DNA of 64,000 nt from NCBI GenBank assembly GCA_963921825.1, contig OY997588.1:122322715-122386714 (forward strand). Direction: 5' to 3'. Position numbers and translations under genes: made by a program. The notes under the pieces were generated by a model. The model was given only the letters and a program-made list of their open reading frames with translations, searched no databases and was not told the DNA's origin. This document shows, one piece after another, positions 23,601 to 34,579 of the stretch; within the stretch, counting starts at the first letter, position 1, and every line of letters begins with the position of its first letter. The DNA comes from Erodium maritimum. Its lineage: Eukaryota > Streptophyta > Magnoliopsida > Geraniales > Geraniaceae.

Positions 23601-26600
23601 GCTCGAAGTATTGTCCACACTTTTAAGGTGCTCGAAGTATTGTCCACCCTCATCTGTTAGAAAAAAAGAGTAGGGTTAATTGTCAAAAACTACAGTAAAG
23701 TGTTGTCCACAAACGGAAGCATGCAAAAACTTTTGTCCACGCTATGTGGGTGCATTACGTATTGCCCACAAATCTATTGAATCCGGGAGGCACTGCCCAG
23801 ACCATCATTCTGAACATCCCTGTTACGTTTAAAATAAAAAAGTCGTGGACAAAACTTCAGTGCACCCACAAAGCGCGGACAAAACCATCTGCATGCTTCC
23901 ATTTGTGGACAAAACTTTATTGTAGTTTTTGACAGTTAACCCAAAAATGTAATTGCCCACAAACTATTGAATGCATTATGAATTGCCCACAAAATTACTG
24001 AATGCATTGTGAATTGCCCACAAAACTATTGTATGCATTATGAGTTGCCTACAAATCTACTGCAAAATGACGAGAGTTATCAGAATTGATAAGCCAAAAT
24101 TGTAATCCATTGTTTCCTACAAAACGATGGTGGACAATACTTTGTGCACCTTAAAAGTGTGGATAAAATATAAGGTCTTTTTTTGGCCGTGAACAATACT
24201 TTAGGGTAGGTTTTGGCAATTAAGTCTATAAAGTGATTCAAAGAGGGCAGCATTAAGGTTAATGAGAGAATAATCTGTAGAAGATTAATATGGAGTCTTT
24301 ATATTTTTCACTTAGTAATCAAGTACATTCATCACTAGGTGAAAGCATTTTTGGATCTTAGCCCAAAACATATTTTTTGTCAAATATTTGGGAACGACTG
24401 TGTGGTTTATTGATTTCTGTATGTAAGTGAATGATGATGTATATTAGTAGAGTAGTAAGTCTTATTTTTATGTCCAAAGATATTAGTAAGGTCTTTAGTC
24501 ACTACCATTAAAAGGCACTGTTGAAGTCTTTTTCATCAAAACATGATCGGTTAGGGTGACAGTTTTCTTAGAATATTGAGCTTCAACATTTTTGTATTTC
24601 TTTTTTGATCTGCTTTTCTACCTCAAACTAGCATGCTTATCGATTTGCATTTGTTTTTCAACAATGATAAGATGACTGAAAACTGTTGAATGTCTAACAG
24701 CCCCTGGCGAACATTGGGACATGTTGATAATGCAATTTATGGCGCACCTAGCAGTGGCATTACACGCCGTCAGGTTCATTAGCAAATTTTACTATGATTC
24801 TTCATCTGCTTAATTTCTGTCTACTTCCAATGAATTATTCCTCATATTGTGCTCACATTTTTTTTCCAGCTTCTTGAGCAGTATCAGGTTTATGGGGATT
24901 CTGTTCTGGGGAAATATGGATGTGGTAGACCTAATGTCCGAGATGTGGTAAAGGTATGCTGAAAACATGCTTTATCATGGTGTGTTTAGACTCCATCATA
25001 CAAAGTCTCCACAGTTCTATATTAAGGTGTCCACAATAAAGTCAGGCAATTAGAATGCAATTGATTACAAGGTTTCCAGACTGGAATGAATATTTATTGA
25101 TGAATTTAGGGTTAATTACCTTTTGTACCCCTTTGCTATTGGTAACATACCTTTAGTACCCTTACGTTTGGTAACGTTCAAAAACAGTCCCTCCGTTTTG
25201 GTAGCACACATTTATTACCCTTTGTGAATTGGTTACAGATCATTTAATACCCCTTATGTATTGATAACAGAACATTTAATACCCCTTATGAATTGGTCAC
25301 AGATCATCAAAATGGCGTAAATTTGACCAAAATTTTGTCTAAAGTGTTACCAATACATAAGGGGTACTAAAGGTAATTAACCCATGAATTTAATTAGAAT
25401 GCAATTGATTACAAAGTTTCCAGAATGCAACTGATTATCATTGTACCCTCGTTATTGTTCCTTATAAAATGTATAGAGGTCGAATAAATAAGGGCAAAGT
25501 CGTCATTTTATCATCCATTAAGTGACACATAAGGTCATATGACTAACGGAATGGAATATTCCGTCCATTTTTACTAACAGAATCGCGTGACCAATACTTC
25601 AGATAGTGCATTTGTCATTTTCAAATGTTGGGTAGTGTAGTGTTCGTGACCAATACTTAAGAGTAAGTTTCGGTATTTAACCCGTAAAATAATACTAGGC
25701 ACAACAAAGTTTGGGGCGGGGGTGGACCAGCTTAAGTACTTGATAGTGAAGAAAGACCAATTTTGGGGACTAAGGTTCTGATCATATGCTAAGAAAGAGG
25801 AGGATTGTAGTAATTGAACTGTTATGAAAAAATATAGATATATTCATCTCAACCAGTTGGAAGCTTTACAGTAAACACCCTAACTAATCCTTGTGAAGTG
25901 CTCTGAAAATGTTGAACATACTAACAACTAATTCGTTACTTTCCATCTAAACCAGTAAAAAAAAGGGCCTATGCTCGAGGCTCCACCTTTGTGGGGTCTG
26001 GTGGTCCTTATGGACAAAGCTTTCTCCCTAATTGTGTAAAGAACCCATAACCCATAACCTTATTTATCCAGGCTCCCGTAGGTCTCCTATACCAGTGTAC
26101 TTCAGAGAGGGAGAGAAGTAAATAGTTCAAACATGTAACCAACTGCTAGACTAGATGGCCCAAGTACATTGAACAAGTAAAAATAACTTGTAAACTTGAG
26201 GATATTCATCATCTTTGCATTCATGCCTCACACAAAAATAGTAAACAAGGCCATATTGATTCCCTGACATACATTCTCGTTACATGCTGCCAGTATATTA
26301 AATATGGTTGGCTGGTTACAATTGATCATGGTAGGTGTGAATATATATCCAAAAGATACATATGCCATTCTGCTGTTGTAATTTCCCCCCTTATATTTAG
26401 AATGTAGGCATCCATCGAGATATTAATTAAAATTCTTGAGTTGTACCTCCTTTATCCCGTCTTCAGACAACTTTGTTATCCCACTGCAATGACATTGTTG
26501 CTTGACATTTATCTTAATGTTGTCTAGCCTTTGCTTGCACTTTTTCATGGGGAGCCTGGTAACAATATGTGGAAGCGCAAAGCGGACACTGCTTTCCGGG

Positions 26601-27297
26601 AATGCTTGGTATGTTTATTTCTGCTAACATGCATATTTTTAGGATGACACTGGTACTCTTTCTGCTTTCAGCCATGCCATTTTGTGCATTCTTTCTGATT
26701 TTTGACACTCAGAAAGAATGCACAGTGCAATAATATATCTGAAATGAAAATTTTACGATGAAATTGGCATCCCTTCTGATTTCAGCCTCAAAAAATTATA
26801 AGTGACGATCATGCAAGCCCTCTTGTATATTTATTTAGTTTATGAATAGGGACAAATAATAATATCACAAGAGAGTTCTGGAAAAACTTGTGTCAAAAAC
26901 ACTATTATTTGAAGTACATGTCCTCATTGTTTTGGTGTCGAGAGTAGCGCTGAACATTCCACACCATCCACGCGCACTTGAAAAGCGCCTTTTCCTTTCA
27001 ATTGTAATTGGTTCTAAAAATAAGTTGGGGTGTGCAAAAAATGTGTTGGTTGAATTGCTACATTTGTTCTTCTATTTTGTTGATTTTATCGTGTAAAGGT
27101 ATCTCACATAGCTGTTGTGTTGAACCTTGCAGTCAATAAAGTCGTTTTTGGAGGAAACCCTTGTAACCATTCCAGACTTTGTGTTGGATGCACCGATAGT
27201 GGAGGTGCCGCCTATTTGCCAAGACCCTTTTGCGAATGTACATAGCCTGCTGCCACCTCCATATGAAGCAAGAGAAGAGGAATCACTATACTTCTAG
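17657..27297 (+). CDS. tRNA-dihydrouridine synthase, DusA-type, 400 aa
   Basis: Thirteen exons: 17657-17723, 18425-18467, 18564-18690, 20066-20193, 20275-20344, 21172-21274, 22143-22260, 22390-22471, 22999-23060, 24701-24773, 24870-24953, 26528-26608 and 27133-27297. All junctions are GT-AG and in phase. The protein is an FMN-dependent TIM-barrel enzyme that reduces uridine to dihydrouridine in the tRNA D-loop. Visible motifs are YLPPWFSVAPMMELTDNHYR, QIGGNN, NCGCPSAKVAGHGCFG (the last Cys is the family's catalytic acid), VKCRIGLDDHDSY, HSRKALLNGISPAENR and INGGI. Upstream of ATG 17657 the frame has no other ATG before a stop, so the N-terminus is short (MHGHAHHLFDEMPS) and any organelle-targeting peptide is unclear. 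Exon 1 is the least certain. Introns hold at least seven repeat insertions. Confidence 0.92.
18847..19150 (-). mobile_element. Relic of the SMART/TRIM-like LTR element (dihydrouridine synthase intron 3)
   Basis: Read on the minus strand, 19006-18847 is a 160-bp LTR (TGTTAAGAGTTTAGTTTATT to AATATTTTACA). It is preceded by the purine tract GCACGTGAGGGGGAG and by about 140 bp of internal sequence (CAATAACATGAAG, TCGTTATCCGACTTGCACG). These match the 3' end of the complete element at 42272-43652. The 5' LTR and most of the interior are missing. It is antisense to the host gene. Confidence 0.8.
21680..21913. mobile_element. MITE with perfect 9-bp TSD (dihydrouridine synthase intron 6)
   Basis: The element is 234 bp with termini GGGTTAATTGTCAAAAAGTG and its complement. 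It is flanked by TAAGATTTA at 21671-21679 and again at 21914-21922, a perfect 9-bp duplication. The arms carry three TAAAGTTTTGTCMAC-type units on the left and the complementary units on the right. Confidence 0.92.
23120..23540. mobile_element. LTR-retrotransposon fragment (dihydrouridine synthase intron 9)
   Basis: Typical leftover sequence of plant LTRs: GGAATCACACAAGAATTTACG, then GTGGTTCGGCAATTTG, a 5'-TATATGGGAAAG region, and CCTAACAATCTCCACTTGGAG near the right edge. There is no coding part. Boundaries are approximate and no target duplication was found. The right edge abuts a truncated MITE arm. Confidence 0.45.
23545..24227. mobile_element. MITE interrupted by a second MITE (nested)
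   Basis: The outer arms are inverted: left CCATGGCCAAAAAAAGACC..TTTTGTCCACACTTTAAAGG, right AAGTGTGGATAAAATATAAGG..TTTTGGCCGTGAACAATAC..GGCAATTAAG. The left tip is missing where it meets the LTR fragment. Between the arms, 23673-23942 is a separate element with GGGTTAATTGTCAAAAACTA termini. Its flanking 9-mers AAAAGAGTA and AAAAATGTA agree at 7 of 9 bases. The 23950-24110 part has four ATTGCCCACAAA-type units. Confidence 0.72.
25109..25383. mobile_element. MITE with perfect 9-bp TSD (dihydrouridine synthase intron 11)
   Basis: The element is 275 bp, GGGTTAATTACCTTTTGTAC to GGTAATTAACCC, flanked by ATGAATTTA at 25100-25108 and 25384-25392. Units of the type CATTTAATACCCCTTATG repeat inside. 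A roughly 34-bp direct repeat (AATTAGAATGCAATTGATTA..) sits outside it on both sides, at about 25049 and 25393. Confidence 0.92.
25435..25683. mobile_element. Half copy of the MITE at 105-578
   Basis: The sequence from TGTACCCTCGTTATTG through CGGAATGGAATATTCCGTCC to CGGTATTTAACCC follows the right half of the element at 105-578 almost base for base. The left half is absent, so it is a truncated copy. Confidence 0.85.
25955..26045 (-). mobile_element. SINE 3' fragment (Au-like)
   Basis: GGGCCTATGCTCGAGGCTCC followed by CCTTTGTGGGGTCTGGTGG, then GACAAAGCTTTCTCCC, resembles the reverse complement of plant Au-type SINEs (GAGCCTCG..ACCCCAC and the CTTTCTCC region). It is diverged and rearranged. 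It lies in dihydrouridine-synthase intron 11. Confidence 0.4.
26683..26724. repeat. Perfect 16-bp inverted repeat, 10-base loop
   Basis: TGTGCATTCTTTCTGA (26683-26698) and TCAGAAAGAATGCACA (26709-26724) are exact complements. It lies in intron 12 of the dihydrouridine synthase, 75 bp after exon 12. It could form a stem in the pre-mRNA. Confidence 0.9.
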
Positions 27298-27722
27298 CTT
27301 CTCTACATATGTCGTCTGAAATTACCACCATTCTTTACTGAAGTCGGTGCATATATAGCATTGCAATTCTTGGAGATGTATTGAAATTCGAAACAGTGTA
27401 GTAGCGGATAGTCGATCAAAACTAAAGAGCTATCAACAGTCTACTATAGTGTATGCCTGCACAATATTTTTAGCTTCTGGGCTCGGTTCCATATCCCCTA
27501 TTGTCCAAATGTATTATACATTTGTATCTTATCATCATTACTGTGAATGTGAATTTGATGTTGGGGCAGCTTATTTCAAAGTTCAGATAATGTTTCATTG
27601 AATCCTAAATGCACCTACACTGCATGGACATTGGATCTTCTCACTCTGAAAACCAAATAATAGTAAGTTTATTTAATCTGATTAATAATTTGACCAATGA
27701 TTTCAATAAAGTTAAAAAGAAG

Positions 27723-28671
27723 GGAAAACTACAGATACTTACCCAAAATCATGGCCATTTAACCGATGTTTACTCTGAAGTTTAAACGTATCAAATATAT
27801 ACCCTGAAGTTTCGAAATGTAACTCAGACCCCCTTCCGTCAGTCAGCTCAGTTTACTGTTCATTTTTTCAAAAATGCCCAAAATACCCTTAACTCATTTT
27901 TTATATTCTTTAAATAAAAATTAGTTAAAGTTTTCAAATCAGATTTTATTTCTAAAAAAACAGTTTTTATTTTAAAAAAAAATCAGTTTTAATTTAAAAA
28001 ATCAGTTTATTATTAAACAATCAGTTTTATTGTTAATAAATTAGTTTTTATTATTTAAAAAATAGTTTTATTGTTAATAAATTAATTTTTATTTTCTGAA
28101 ATTCATTATTTTTGTTTTTAATAACTTTTTTATATTTCCTTTTCAGTTTTTTTATTTCTTAATTCAGTTTTTTCTAATAAAAAAACTGATTTTTAGGGTT
28201 AGAAAATCTGATTTTAAAATTAAACTGATTTTTATAAATAATAACTGATTTTTTGAAAATATAACTGATTTTTTTTAAATAAAAACTGTTTTTAAAAATA
28301 AAATCTGTTTTTTTAATAATTTTATTATGTAAAACTGAATTTTCAAAATAATTATTTTTAAAATTTTATTTTACTAAGATAAAAAAATTAAAATAAAAAC
28401 TAATTTGTTGTAAAATAAAACTATTTTTGTAAATAAAAAGAATTAAAAAAATATAGGATTTAGAGTTAGAAGGTAGGGGTGTAAATTTGAATAATAGTTA
28501 AGGACATTTTGGGCATTTTTTGAAAAGTGAACAATAAACTGACTGAGCTGACTGACGGAAGAGAGTCTGAGTTACATTTCGAAACTTCAGCGTATGTATT
28601 TGTTACATTTAAACTTCAGAGTAAACATCAGTTAAATGACCATGGTTTTGGGTAGGTATATGTAGTTTTCC
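27723..28671. mobile_element. 949-bp fold-back element
   Basis: The outer arms are near-perfect inverted repeats (GGAAAACTACAGATACTTAC..; complement ..GTAGTTTTCC). They include ACTCTGAAGTTTAAACG, CTGAAGTTTCGAAATGTAAC and AAAATGCCCAAAATACCCTT blocks. The AT-rich centre is also inverted: the left half repeats CAGTTTTTATT and TCAGTTTT, the right half AACTGATTTTT. Almost the whole element can therefore pair with itself. It fills the space between the dihydrouridine synthase and PSBTN and has no ORF. Flanks 27298-27722 and 28672-28860 show no gene. Confidence 0.85.
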
Positions 28672-28867
28672 TAAAAAAAAATTATGAAACCATGTGAACT
28701 CTTCTCAGGCTGAGGAAATTGGCAAGGACAAACCTTACGTCTTCTTCAACAATCAATCTTCGCATTATAAATTATAACCTCATATCTAAAGAGTAGTTTG
28801 CAGCTCTTCTCATGTGGATAAATCGTGAAACGTGGCACTATCCTGTTGGTTCAGAAACTTGTCACAA

Positions 28868-28877
28868 GATAAGATAA
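28868..28877 (+). promoter_or_regulatory. Tandem I-box (GATAAGATAA) upstream of PSBTN
   Basis: Two overlapping GATAA cores lie 113 bp before the PSBTN start codon. I-boxes of this form are known from light-regulated nuclear photosynthesis genes. A further GGATAAAT and an ACGTGG (G-box-like core) occur at about 28816-28835. The role here is inferred. Confidence 0.5.
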
Positions 28878-28989
28878 AGTGCATGTCTAGCCAACCAACC
28901 AGACTTAGTGTAAATCCCCAAATACTTAATTTGTCCACCAAAAAACATCAGATCACCAAATAAACAAACAAGACAGAGATCGATCGCAG

Positions 28990-29286
28990 ATGGCCTCAAC
29001 CACCATGACCTCAATCGCCATGGCCATGCCAGCTTCTTCATTCCGCGTCGCCCAACCGCGCCGGAGCCTCGTCGTGGCCAGTGCTGCAAGAGCACCGCCT
29101 GCTGAGGAAGTCACCAACAACGGGAAGAGGAGGGAGTTGATGTTCGCGGCGGCGGCGGCGGCGCTGTGCTCGGTCGCCGGGATGTCCGTGGCGGAGGAGG
29201 AGCCCAAGCGCGGCACAGCGGAGGCCAAGAAGAAGTACGCACCTGTTTGCGTCACCATGCCTACTGCTAGGATCTGCCGCAACTAG
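28990..29286 (+). CDS. PSBTN: Photosystem II 5 kDa protein (PsbTn), 98 aa precursor
   Basis: A single exon encodes a 98-residue precursor. It begins with a Ser/Thr/Ala-rich, Arg-containing plastid transit peptide ([20 protein letters not shown]). A hydrophobic Ala-rich segment follows ([19 protein letters not shown]), preceded by Arg-Arg, which fits thylakoid lumen targeting. The mature C-terminus [20 protein letters not shown] through PTARICRN is highly conserved and carries the two Cys of the mature ~5 kDa lumenal subunit. PsbTn is a small extrinsic or peripheral subunit of plant photosystem II. ATG 28990 is the first in frame. The unspliced structure is normal for this gene. Codon use is GC-rich compared with the neighbours. 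Confidence 0.96.
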   Translation: MASTTMTSIAMAMPASSFRVAQPRRSLVVASAARAPPAEEVTNNGKRRELMFAAAAAALCSVAGMSVAEEEPKRGTAEAKKKYAPVCVTMPTARICRN

Positions 29287-29544
29287 TGAGCTCATCTCTG
29301 TCTCTATGTCTTTTCCTCCATTAAGAATGTATTATTTGTAATGTGTTTGTGTAATTTCTTCCAATTATAAAATATTATCGTCCATTTCTTTTCTTTTTCT
29401 TACTTGGCTTTGCTTGGGTAAGCATCCTAACCCATACATATAATTACAAGTAAAAAATTCAACAATTGAATGAAACCCGTCAGTGATTACATCATTAATA
29501 AATGGTAAAATTAATAACACTTTAATTTCATATGACACTCTAAC

Positions 29545-30800
29545 TTAATTATGGTTAGACCTATCAGCAATTATGTGCTCTTCAGTGACATGTTGGAGAT
29601 ATCTTCCTTTTCTCTCTTTGAATCCAACGTTGGAACAATAAGCCTCAGCCCTTCCGTATCTCCCGTTGTCCAGTCTTAGATTTATATCCTTCAAAGATAT
29701 CTTCTTGCACTTGTAGCGCTTGCTGCAATCAAACCTGACCGCCACTTTAGAAGCGCCGGTTCCCCTTACGTTGGTGTACTTGACATTGCTTATTTGAACC
29801 GCTGAGCCTTGCTGGCGACATGGTTTGTTCTGGTCACAATAGTGCTGGTCGATGATGATAGGATTCTCCACATTATTCATCACTATATCGTCGAATACCA
29901 CGTTCCTTACGTATCCAAATCCTCCCTCCCAAGTCTTGATTCTCAATCCATTTGTTGTGCCTGACAGTGTAGCTCTAGTCACGTATACATCCGACACATA
30001 ACCGGCTGAATTTGAAGCTCCCAAGCTGCCAATACTGATTCCATGACCCGGTCCACATGAAACATCAGCAACTCTAACGGTTTGGGATCCGGTCGGGAGA
30101 TACAGTCGTCGCCTGTCTTGATGTCGCATCTCGCTATGGTTATGTTTCGGGTTTCGGTGACATGAATCCCGTCGGTGTTGGGGCTGTACTCTGGCGAATT
30201 CACTTCGAGATCGGTGGCCTCAACGTTCTTACATTTTTGAAACGTGAGATGCATTTGTTGTGCATTGGTAACAATGAGGTGGGACACCTTCAAGTTGTTG
30301 CACCCATAAAAGGTGAGGGCCGTTGGTGCTGCACGGCATGGCTTGTTTTTGTTGGTTTTGCAGGATTTGGTCCACCAAGCATAGCCGTTGCCGTCGATGA
30401 CGCCTCCTCCCTCTATCCTGAGGTTGTCCACATTCTTGAACATGAGCCAGTGGCTTGGATCTTTCCTGTAGGACGATCGGGAAACAGAAGCTCCGATCAC
30501 TCCATAAACCATGACGGTGGTGGTGGATCTGCACGGGCCTTGGAAAACAATCGGGTTGATGTTGTAAGTCTTGTAGGGAGGGACGACGAGAACACCGTTC
30601 TTGGTAGCACAAGCCACATTCCAAGCTCTCTGAAACGCCTTTGTATCGTCGGCTCCGTAATCGTCAACGGTATATACCCTACGATATGGGTCCTCCCGAA
30701 GAAGACCGACTGAGCTGGAAGAACATACGCTGACGGAGGCTATGATGAAGCCAATCACAAGCGTTGGGACGATCATGACGTGTTGGTGTAGGTTCATCAT
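29545..30800 (-). pseudogene. Polygalacturonase (GH28), frameshifted and intronless
   Basis: A GH28 pectin hydrolase precursor starts at 30800, with a hydrophobic signal peptide (MIVPTLVIGFIIASVSVC). Motifs in order are SPNTDGIHV, TGDDCIS, CGPGHGISIGSLG and NGLRIKTWEGG, so all four catalytic signatures of the family exist. However, the first two and last two lie in different frames. The break is near 30105, immediately after TGDDCIS, and looks like a loss of about four bases. The N-terminal YGADDTKAFQRAW is also shorter than usual. The open stretch spans about 418 codons with no introns, while many plant polygalacturonases have several, so a retrocopy is possible. Otherwise well preserved: either a recent pseudogene or a sequencing error. 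Confidence 0.85.
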
Positions 30801-31552
30801 TGCCGGTAATGATCGAGAGAGAGAGTAAATAGAATAATGTTTATATCGGAGTTACCCAAATAGTTTAGACGTGGTAATGTTATATATTTTGAATGTGTAT
30901 ATAGTAATTGAGAGAGGGTGATGAGGTTTTACAAATTCAAATGGAATTAGAACAAGCAAGGTCTAGTCGGAAAAGAACTACCGTTTTGGATCGAACGAAC
31001 ATTAATTAATCCGATGCGTATATGTTAGTAGTCAGTACGTAGTTAGTACACTGTTGCTTGTGCCTGAAGCAGTTCTATAGTCCATATGGGTTATGTATTG
31101 TTGGCCCTTTTTACTTTACTACTTCGGAGATCGGTTTGGCGACGTATTTGCAGCAGGCTTAGAGTCTGGATCGTTGCCATCGATTAGCACAAAACAGTCC
31201 ACTTCAGGGACATGAGCAGCAAATAGAAAAAAAAACCGTGTCCTTCTCCGAATTCCGAAAAAAAAGAGATTTATAAAATTACTTTATTTATAAAAAAAAG
31301 CGAACTCAAAATTTTCGTCGGAATACAACCTGTTCGACAAGATTGAAGGATAAGATCTTTTGGATAGGTCTTGAGCAAATAGAATTGATTAGCAGTATTT
31401 TTTATTTTTGTGAGTCCATATTAGATTATCCATTGTAGGAATATCTTCCTCTGACAGTCGAAGATTAAAAGATCAATCCAGTTCAACTCTGATACTCTTA
31501 CACTTGTTGTGTGTTCTTTTTAGAATTCTCTTTAACCCTAACTTAGCCCTAG
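30801..31552. other. Intergenic, no recognised gene
   Basis: AT-rich sequence upstream of the polygalacturonase. Immediately above its start is a CT-rich tract (TCTCTCTCTCGATC on the minus strand), and ATATATAAC near 30890 could be a TATA element for that gene. Nothing else is recognisable up to the Harbinger relic. Confidence 0.6.
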
Positions 31553-32881
31553 CTATATTACACCTACCCCCTCTGTCATCACGTCACTGTCGTTTCCTCT
31601 AATGGGACTCCCTGTTGCACCTTTATCCACGCCAATAGAAGGCTCATTGACCGTCGGCTTGGTCATGCCACCTTGTCCATCGCATGAGGCCATCAACCCC
31701 TTTAAAGTAAGGAATAAGAGGGAGTCGAAGCAATCTAATCTGCCTCCACCTCCACCATCGTCGATACCCCCATGATGACCACGAGCAACGTTCCATTCGC
31801 TCCAGGGAGAACCTTGTCGGCGTCCCTCTCGAAAAAAAACCATAGAGGGGACGACTTGTGAAGGTCGGAACCCTAGCTTCCAGCATAACGGTTGAATCCC
31901 TATGGTGATCTCCCCGACCATGAGCTCCTTGCAATGCGGTTGGACAATTTGACCACTTCCAATGCATGCAGTCAAGATTCTGAATCATGCCGAGGAACCC
32001 TCGGTTGTATCCCGATTTGAGTAATCGGGTCAAGTCCTCTGGTGTTGGTTTACGATCGTAATCAACCCCGAACACCTCAAAACCGACGTACACATTCGAG
32101 AACGATACTTACCCCAAGTCGTAGGGATTCGTCCAACGAATCAGCCGAGCACCCATACGCAAGCATCCGTATCGCGTCTATGCACTTTTGGTGCGTTGAT
32201 AAGCACAAGCGTCCTACAAAGTTCCGCTTCCGAACGAAATAATCGTCATGCTTCGCTACCTTGTCCATCACCCGTTGAAAAAGTGGTCGGCACATATGGA
32301 ATCGACGCCTAAACATATCGGGCCCATACGTGGGTGGTCGACAAAATAATCTTGCATCAGTCGGTCGTGGGCTTCTAGGCGACCTCTGTTAATCTCTCAT
32401 CGGAAAGGTTCGCCACATTCGACCCTTTCCCTCATTTGGCTGATCCTTGGCATTGCTCCCTATTATTCTGTCAACCCTTCGCAGAAGTTGTTCTTCGACT
32501 GTCCGATTATTGGCTTCCAACTCTTCCGTAGATGGACACTCGTCATCGGGCATTTTGTATCAAAATGTATGAGATGAATTTTATATTTTGAGAGAAAAAG
32601 TTAAACAGAAAAATGTTGGTGGTATGAATGAATAAGAGGGGTGTTTTATATATGAAATATTTTTTTGTATTAAAAAAAGAGCCGTTCCTGACCATTGGCA
32701 ACAATCAGATTTTTTTTATACCCGGATTAGCCAAATGTCATGGCGTGGTTGGCAGGCCTGTGACCCCGAACCGGCGACCCGTGTTAGCGGGTCGGAGCCG
32801 TAGAAAGCGCGCACAACAACACGCAACCCGCTATTTAGCAAGTCGCGATTCGTGACCCAGGTCGATCCGTTGCACAGGCTC
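31553..32881 (-). pseudogene. PIF/Harbinger transposase, broken copy B
   Basis: The N-terminal exon begins at about 32554 (MPDDECPSTEELEANN) and continues as FRRRFHMCRPLFQRVMDKVA..STHQKCIDAIRMLAYG, ending at a GTAAGTA donor near 32115. The second exon has VDYDRKPTPEDLTRLLKSGY, then GMIQNLDCMHWKWSNCP and a short VMLEA block. After about 31860 the Harbinger homology stops and unrelated sequence (ESWS..GGGGGRLDCFDSLLF type) continues to 31553. The C-terminal half is missing. The right terminus GAGCCTGTGCAACGG followed by TTA (32882-32884) fits the family; no matching left end was found. Confidence 0.8.
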
Positions 32882-32884
32882 TTA

Positions 32885-33747
32885 GGAGACAGAATACCCG
32901 TTCCGAACGGGCCGGGACCATCGGGTTTGGGTCATTTCTCCATCCCTAACAACAGTATCATTATCTATTATAGTTTTGAGTCCCACTTGGTTCAGAAAAG
33001 GCCCGAAGACGAGGTTATAGGACATTGTTAATTACAAAGTCTGCAAATCGCATCTCATAATATCCCCCTCAAGCGTGTTGACTGCATTGCTACCGTAATC
33101 ACTACCTTCTAGTATTTTATTTTGTCATGTAAAATATAAGTGTGACGAAGAACATAAATTCAGTGAACTCATTTCATGGTAAAAACAAAAACAACTATAT
33201 ATCACAGAAATCCTGAAGCAGAAAGCAATTATCAATTGAACACTGAATATTGAACTGAAAACCATATTAGAGCAAGCAAAAGTATACGTAATAACATATT
33301 AGAAATTGCATCAAGAAAAATCCAGTACATGAGATTCTTAATCCTTTAAAACCGATGCAAGGAGAGTAGAGAAAGAAAGTGTAAAAAAAGGAAGATCCCT
33401 CAAAAGGCCTGGTATCAACCTCAACCTCGCATGAAAAATTGGTTCCTCGACCTCCGCAGATTGCAGAAAGGAGCACCATTTCTAATGCACGATTTCAGAT
33501 TACTAAATGTCTCATCATCGGGACCTATCTATAATAATACGCAAACAAAAAGGAAAAAGAATAGACTGCGTCTGCAACAATGGGTGAGGCCAAAGAGACC
33601 AAGTGCTTTCTAGGGTTTTACAAGAGCTCTGCTGTGAGTCACTTCCTTCGGCTTGGGCTATTATTAACATACCTGGGATGGGCCATTTCATGGCCTGCTT
33701 GCTAATAGGCTGGTTCATTTACTAGACCCAATGTTATAAGAAAGGTT
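32885..33747. other. Repeat-rich intergenic, no recognised gene
   Basis: No supported gene. CCCACTTGGTTCAGAAAAGG and ATATCCCCCTCAAGCG (32970-33075) look like old retroelement 3' sequence. The remainder is AT-rich single-copy-like DNA with only short chance frames. Confidence 0.5.
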
Positions 33748-34080
33748 TTTTTTTTTGAAAGAAAGATTATTAATAACTTAATAAACCTTACAAACCGAAC
33801 ACATAACAAACGAAACAAGCGTTGCATCCGCCGGTCGTTTTCGGGAGCTCAAGGGGCGATCAACAAGATGAATAGCTCACGAGACGGGCAACACAACACC
33901 TAGATAAAAATTACTACCAGGTCAGTCTTTCCTATCGGCTCTCCGAAGAGATCCACCGATAAAGAGTCCCGAACGGACACACCACTAGAGGCAGCAGCCT
34001 CACCTGCCGGATATTTGAGATTCTGGTAGGGTGGACAAACAAAAACCAAATGAACAATAAACAAAATAAACAACAATGAC
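33748..34080 (-). mobile_element. LINE-like 3' end, 5'-truncated
   Basis: A run of T (33748-33757) leads into GAAAGAAAGATTATTAATAA and CTTAATAAACCTTAC, which read on the minus strand as an AATAA-rich 3' end with poly(A). The body (GTTGCATCCGCCGGTCGTTT; CGATCAACAAGATGAATAGC) is non-coding. The 5' end is not defined. 34081-34579 is AT-rich, with no feature I recognise. Confidence 0.5.
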
Positions 34081-34579
34081 AAATAAAGACTACTCGTTAG
34101 ATATTAAATCAAAAGAAATTTAGAGATCTACGTTTTTGTATTGACCAATTCGATGTATGAACCAATGCCACATCCCGTGCCGGACCTAAGCATGACCCCA
34201 TGATGCGACCTATGAACACACAATATTCTATATTTTTAAAGCTACATTTTCTAAAGTATACAAAGTAAGTCATATCATGTAATCGGGGATCACAAATTAT
34301 AGAGAGAACTACATTTTTGAGGGCTTGGATATTGAAGTGTAAAAGTGTATTAGATCAAGTACAATTGAAGGATTTCATCTTTGAATCGGTATTTCTATCT
34401 CTATGTTAATCTTTGGAGGTTTTATGTATGTTTTGTGTTTACCTAATTATGAACTACACTCTAATGATCTAAGGCATATGGAAAATAGTATAAATGTATA
34501 AATTATCGGGATTCGATGTATCATTTGTAAACTTGTATTTAGGCTAGTGAATGTATGATTTTGACCTTAATGGTTTATC

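Noticed and set aside
30162..30713. 183-codon plus-strand frame opposite the polygalacturonase
   Set aside because: It is the antisense shadow of a clear GH28 coding sequence.
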